The notes under the pieces were generated by a model. It saw nothing but the letters and a program-made list of their open reading frames with translations. It ran no database searches and was not told where the DNA came from. A DNA stretch of 6,680 nt from Fidelibacterota bacterium (GTDB lineage Bacteria > Marinisomatota > Marinisomatia > Marinisomatales > TCS55): positions 10,289 through 16,968 of the forward strand of contig PBCB01000008.1 in the NCBI GenBank assembly GCA_002717765.1, given 5' to 3'. Below, in pieces: positions 5,537-6,680 of this stretch (positions are counted from its first letter, which is position 1; each line of letters begins with the position of its first letter). The position numbers were made by a program, and so were the translations under genes.

Positions 5537-6680
5537 GTGAAACCATTAATTATAGTTGAATCACCATCAAAGGCAAAAACAATTTCTAAATACCTTGATG
5601 GTGAATATGAAGTGATGGCATGCGTTGGCCATATAAAAGATCTACCTAAAAAGGATCTAGGGGTTGATGTTGATAATAATTTTGATATTGAAGAAATGGT
5701 CCTCCCTGATAAAGAATCCTTTATGAAGGAATTTAAATCATTAGCGAAAAAAACAGATCAAGTAGTAGTGGCTACTGACCCTGACCGTGAAGGCGAGGCT
5801 ATCGCTGCGCATTTAGCAGGTGAAGTAGCAAAAGAAAAGATTAAACGCGTTGAATTTACAGAGATCACTAAAGAAGGGGTTAAAGATGGGATGGATAATC
5901 CTAGAGAAATTGATTCTAACCTTGTTGAAGCAAGAACTGTTCGGCGAATTATTGATCGCTTAGTGGGCTACAAAGTTTCTAGGGTATTGTGGAGTACTTT
6001 GAAAAAAAATATGAAATTTGTGAAGGTTAGTCTTTCCGCTGGTCGCGTTCAATCTTCCGCATTAAAAATCATTATAGATCGCGAACGACTTCGTCAGCAA
6101 TTTCACCCTGCTATCTATTTTGATATAAAAGCAGAGCTTTCCAATGGCGATAAACCCTTTGTTGCTAATCTTTTTAAAGTAGATGATAAGCGAATTGCTA
6201 CTGGTAAAGATTTTGACCCATTTACTGGGAAATTAAATAATGATAAAGTATTTTTACTTTCTGAGTCACAAGCCAATCAACTGGTAAAGGAATTAGAAAA
6301 TGGCTCTTGGAAAATTTCAGATATTCAAGAAAAAGTGAAAAATTCAAACCCAAAACCCCCTTTTACTACCTCTACCCTTCAACAAGAAGCAGCTAGAAAA
6401 CTTCGTTTTTCTGCCAGAAAAACTATGCGAGCAGCTCAAGGTCTTTATGAGCAAGGGTTCATTACCTATATGCGAACAGATTCAACTGCTTTATCAGATG
6501 AGGGTATGAAAGCATCAAGGGTAGAAATACTTGATCGTTTTGGAAAAGAATATCTTCCAGAAAAAGGAAATTATTATTCTACAAAAGTCAAAAATGCACA
6601 AGAGGCTCATGAGGCAATTCGCCCATCAGGAACTAAATTTAAATCTGTTGATCAGGTAAAAAAGTCAACCGATGAAGATG
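5537..6680 (+). CDS. topA: DNA topoisomerase I (type IA), N-terminal part
   Basis: Partial gene, open to the right edge; 381 codons are visible of a family usually about 700-900 long. The enzyme relaxes negative supercoils by cutting and rejoining one DNA strand through a tyrosine. Visible landmarks: the TOPRIM start LIIVESPSKAKTI (4-16) with metal-site Glu8; GHIKDLP (31-37); ATDPDREGEAIAAHL (79-93) with acidic residues Asp81, Asp83 and Glu85; RRIIDRLVGYKVS (136-148); LSAGRVQSSAL (166-176); the active-site block FITYMRTDST (308-317) with nucleophile Tyr311; and NAQEAHEAIRPS (353-364). The C-terminal zinc or DNA-binding domains lie outside the window. The GTG at 5537 is chosen because it places LIIVESP at the usual distance and the frame has a TAA at 5516-5518 with no ATG between. 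The ribosome binding site is only an A/G-rich tract. It follows hisS by 64 bases on the same strand and may be co-transcribed. One segment, about 149-166, differs from common TopA. Confidence 0.97.
   Translation, partial: MKPLIIVESPSKAKTISKYLDGEYEVMACVGHIKDLPKKDLGVDVDNNFDIEEMVLPDKESFMKEFKSLAKKTDQVVVATDPDREGEAIAAHLAGEVAKEKIKRVEFTEITKEGVKDGMDNPREIDSNLVEARTVRRIIDRLVGYKVSRVLWSTLKKNMKFVKVSLSAGRVQSSALKIIIDRERLRQQFHPAIYFDIKAELSNGDKPFVANLFKVDDKRIATGKDFDPFTGKLNNDKVFLLSESQANQLVKELENGSWKISDIQEKVKNSNPKPPFTTSTLQQEAARKLRFSARKTMRAAQGLYEQGFITYMRTDSTALSDEGMKASRVEILDRFGKEYLPEKGNYYSTKVKNAQEAHEAIRPSGTKFKSVDQVKKSTDED

Overview
The window is AT-rich (roughly one third G+C by eye) and reads as an ordinary, compact chromosomal stretch from a diderm bacterium that makes lipopolysaccharide. 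LptD, HisRS and the small DUF2007-type protein all look like members from the FCB superphylum (Bacteroidota and relatives such as Marinimicrobia). One putative promoter fits the Bacteroidota consensus, and Shine-Dalgarno sites are weak. Placement below superphylum is inference: Marinimicrobia is my best guess, and I cannot exclude a Bacteroidota or Ignavibacteria lineage.

Layout: (1) At the left edge, on the minus strand and cut by the window end, is the start of an FKBP-type peptidyl-prolyl isomerase lipoprotein. (2) A divergent intergenic region of about 115-125 bp carries a possible Bacteroidota-type promoter reading right. (3) On the plus strand, a tight group follows: a very long lptD (1210 codons), 3 bp later a DUF2007-type gene of 82 codons, and overlapping that by 8 bp hisS. 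(4) After 64 bp, topA begins at a GTG and runs off the right edge. It is open to the last base and shows 381 codons with all the type IA catalytic landmarks visible in that part.

How they fit together: LptD is the outer-membrane translocon for lipopolysaccharide. The divergently transcribed lipoprotein isomerase acts in the same compartment and could help envelope proteins fold, but that link rests only on neighbourhood. The DUF2007-type protein, HisRS and topoisomerase I are housekeeping or unknown functions that appear to share transcription with lptD.

The main point of interest is the architecture of LptD. The first ~350 residues look like the OstA-like periplasmic protein that Bacteroidota usually encode separately, joined to a full-length FCB-type LptD of ~855 residues. 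Its cysteine pattern suggests one conserved long-range disulfide instead of the two in E. coli. I saw no mobile element, CRISPR array, tRNA, rRNA or defence system, and no convincing undescribed system.
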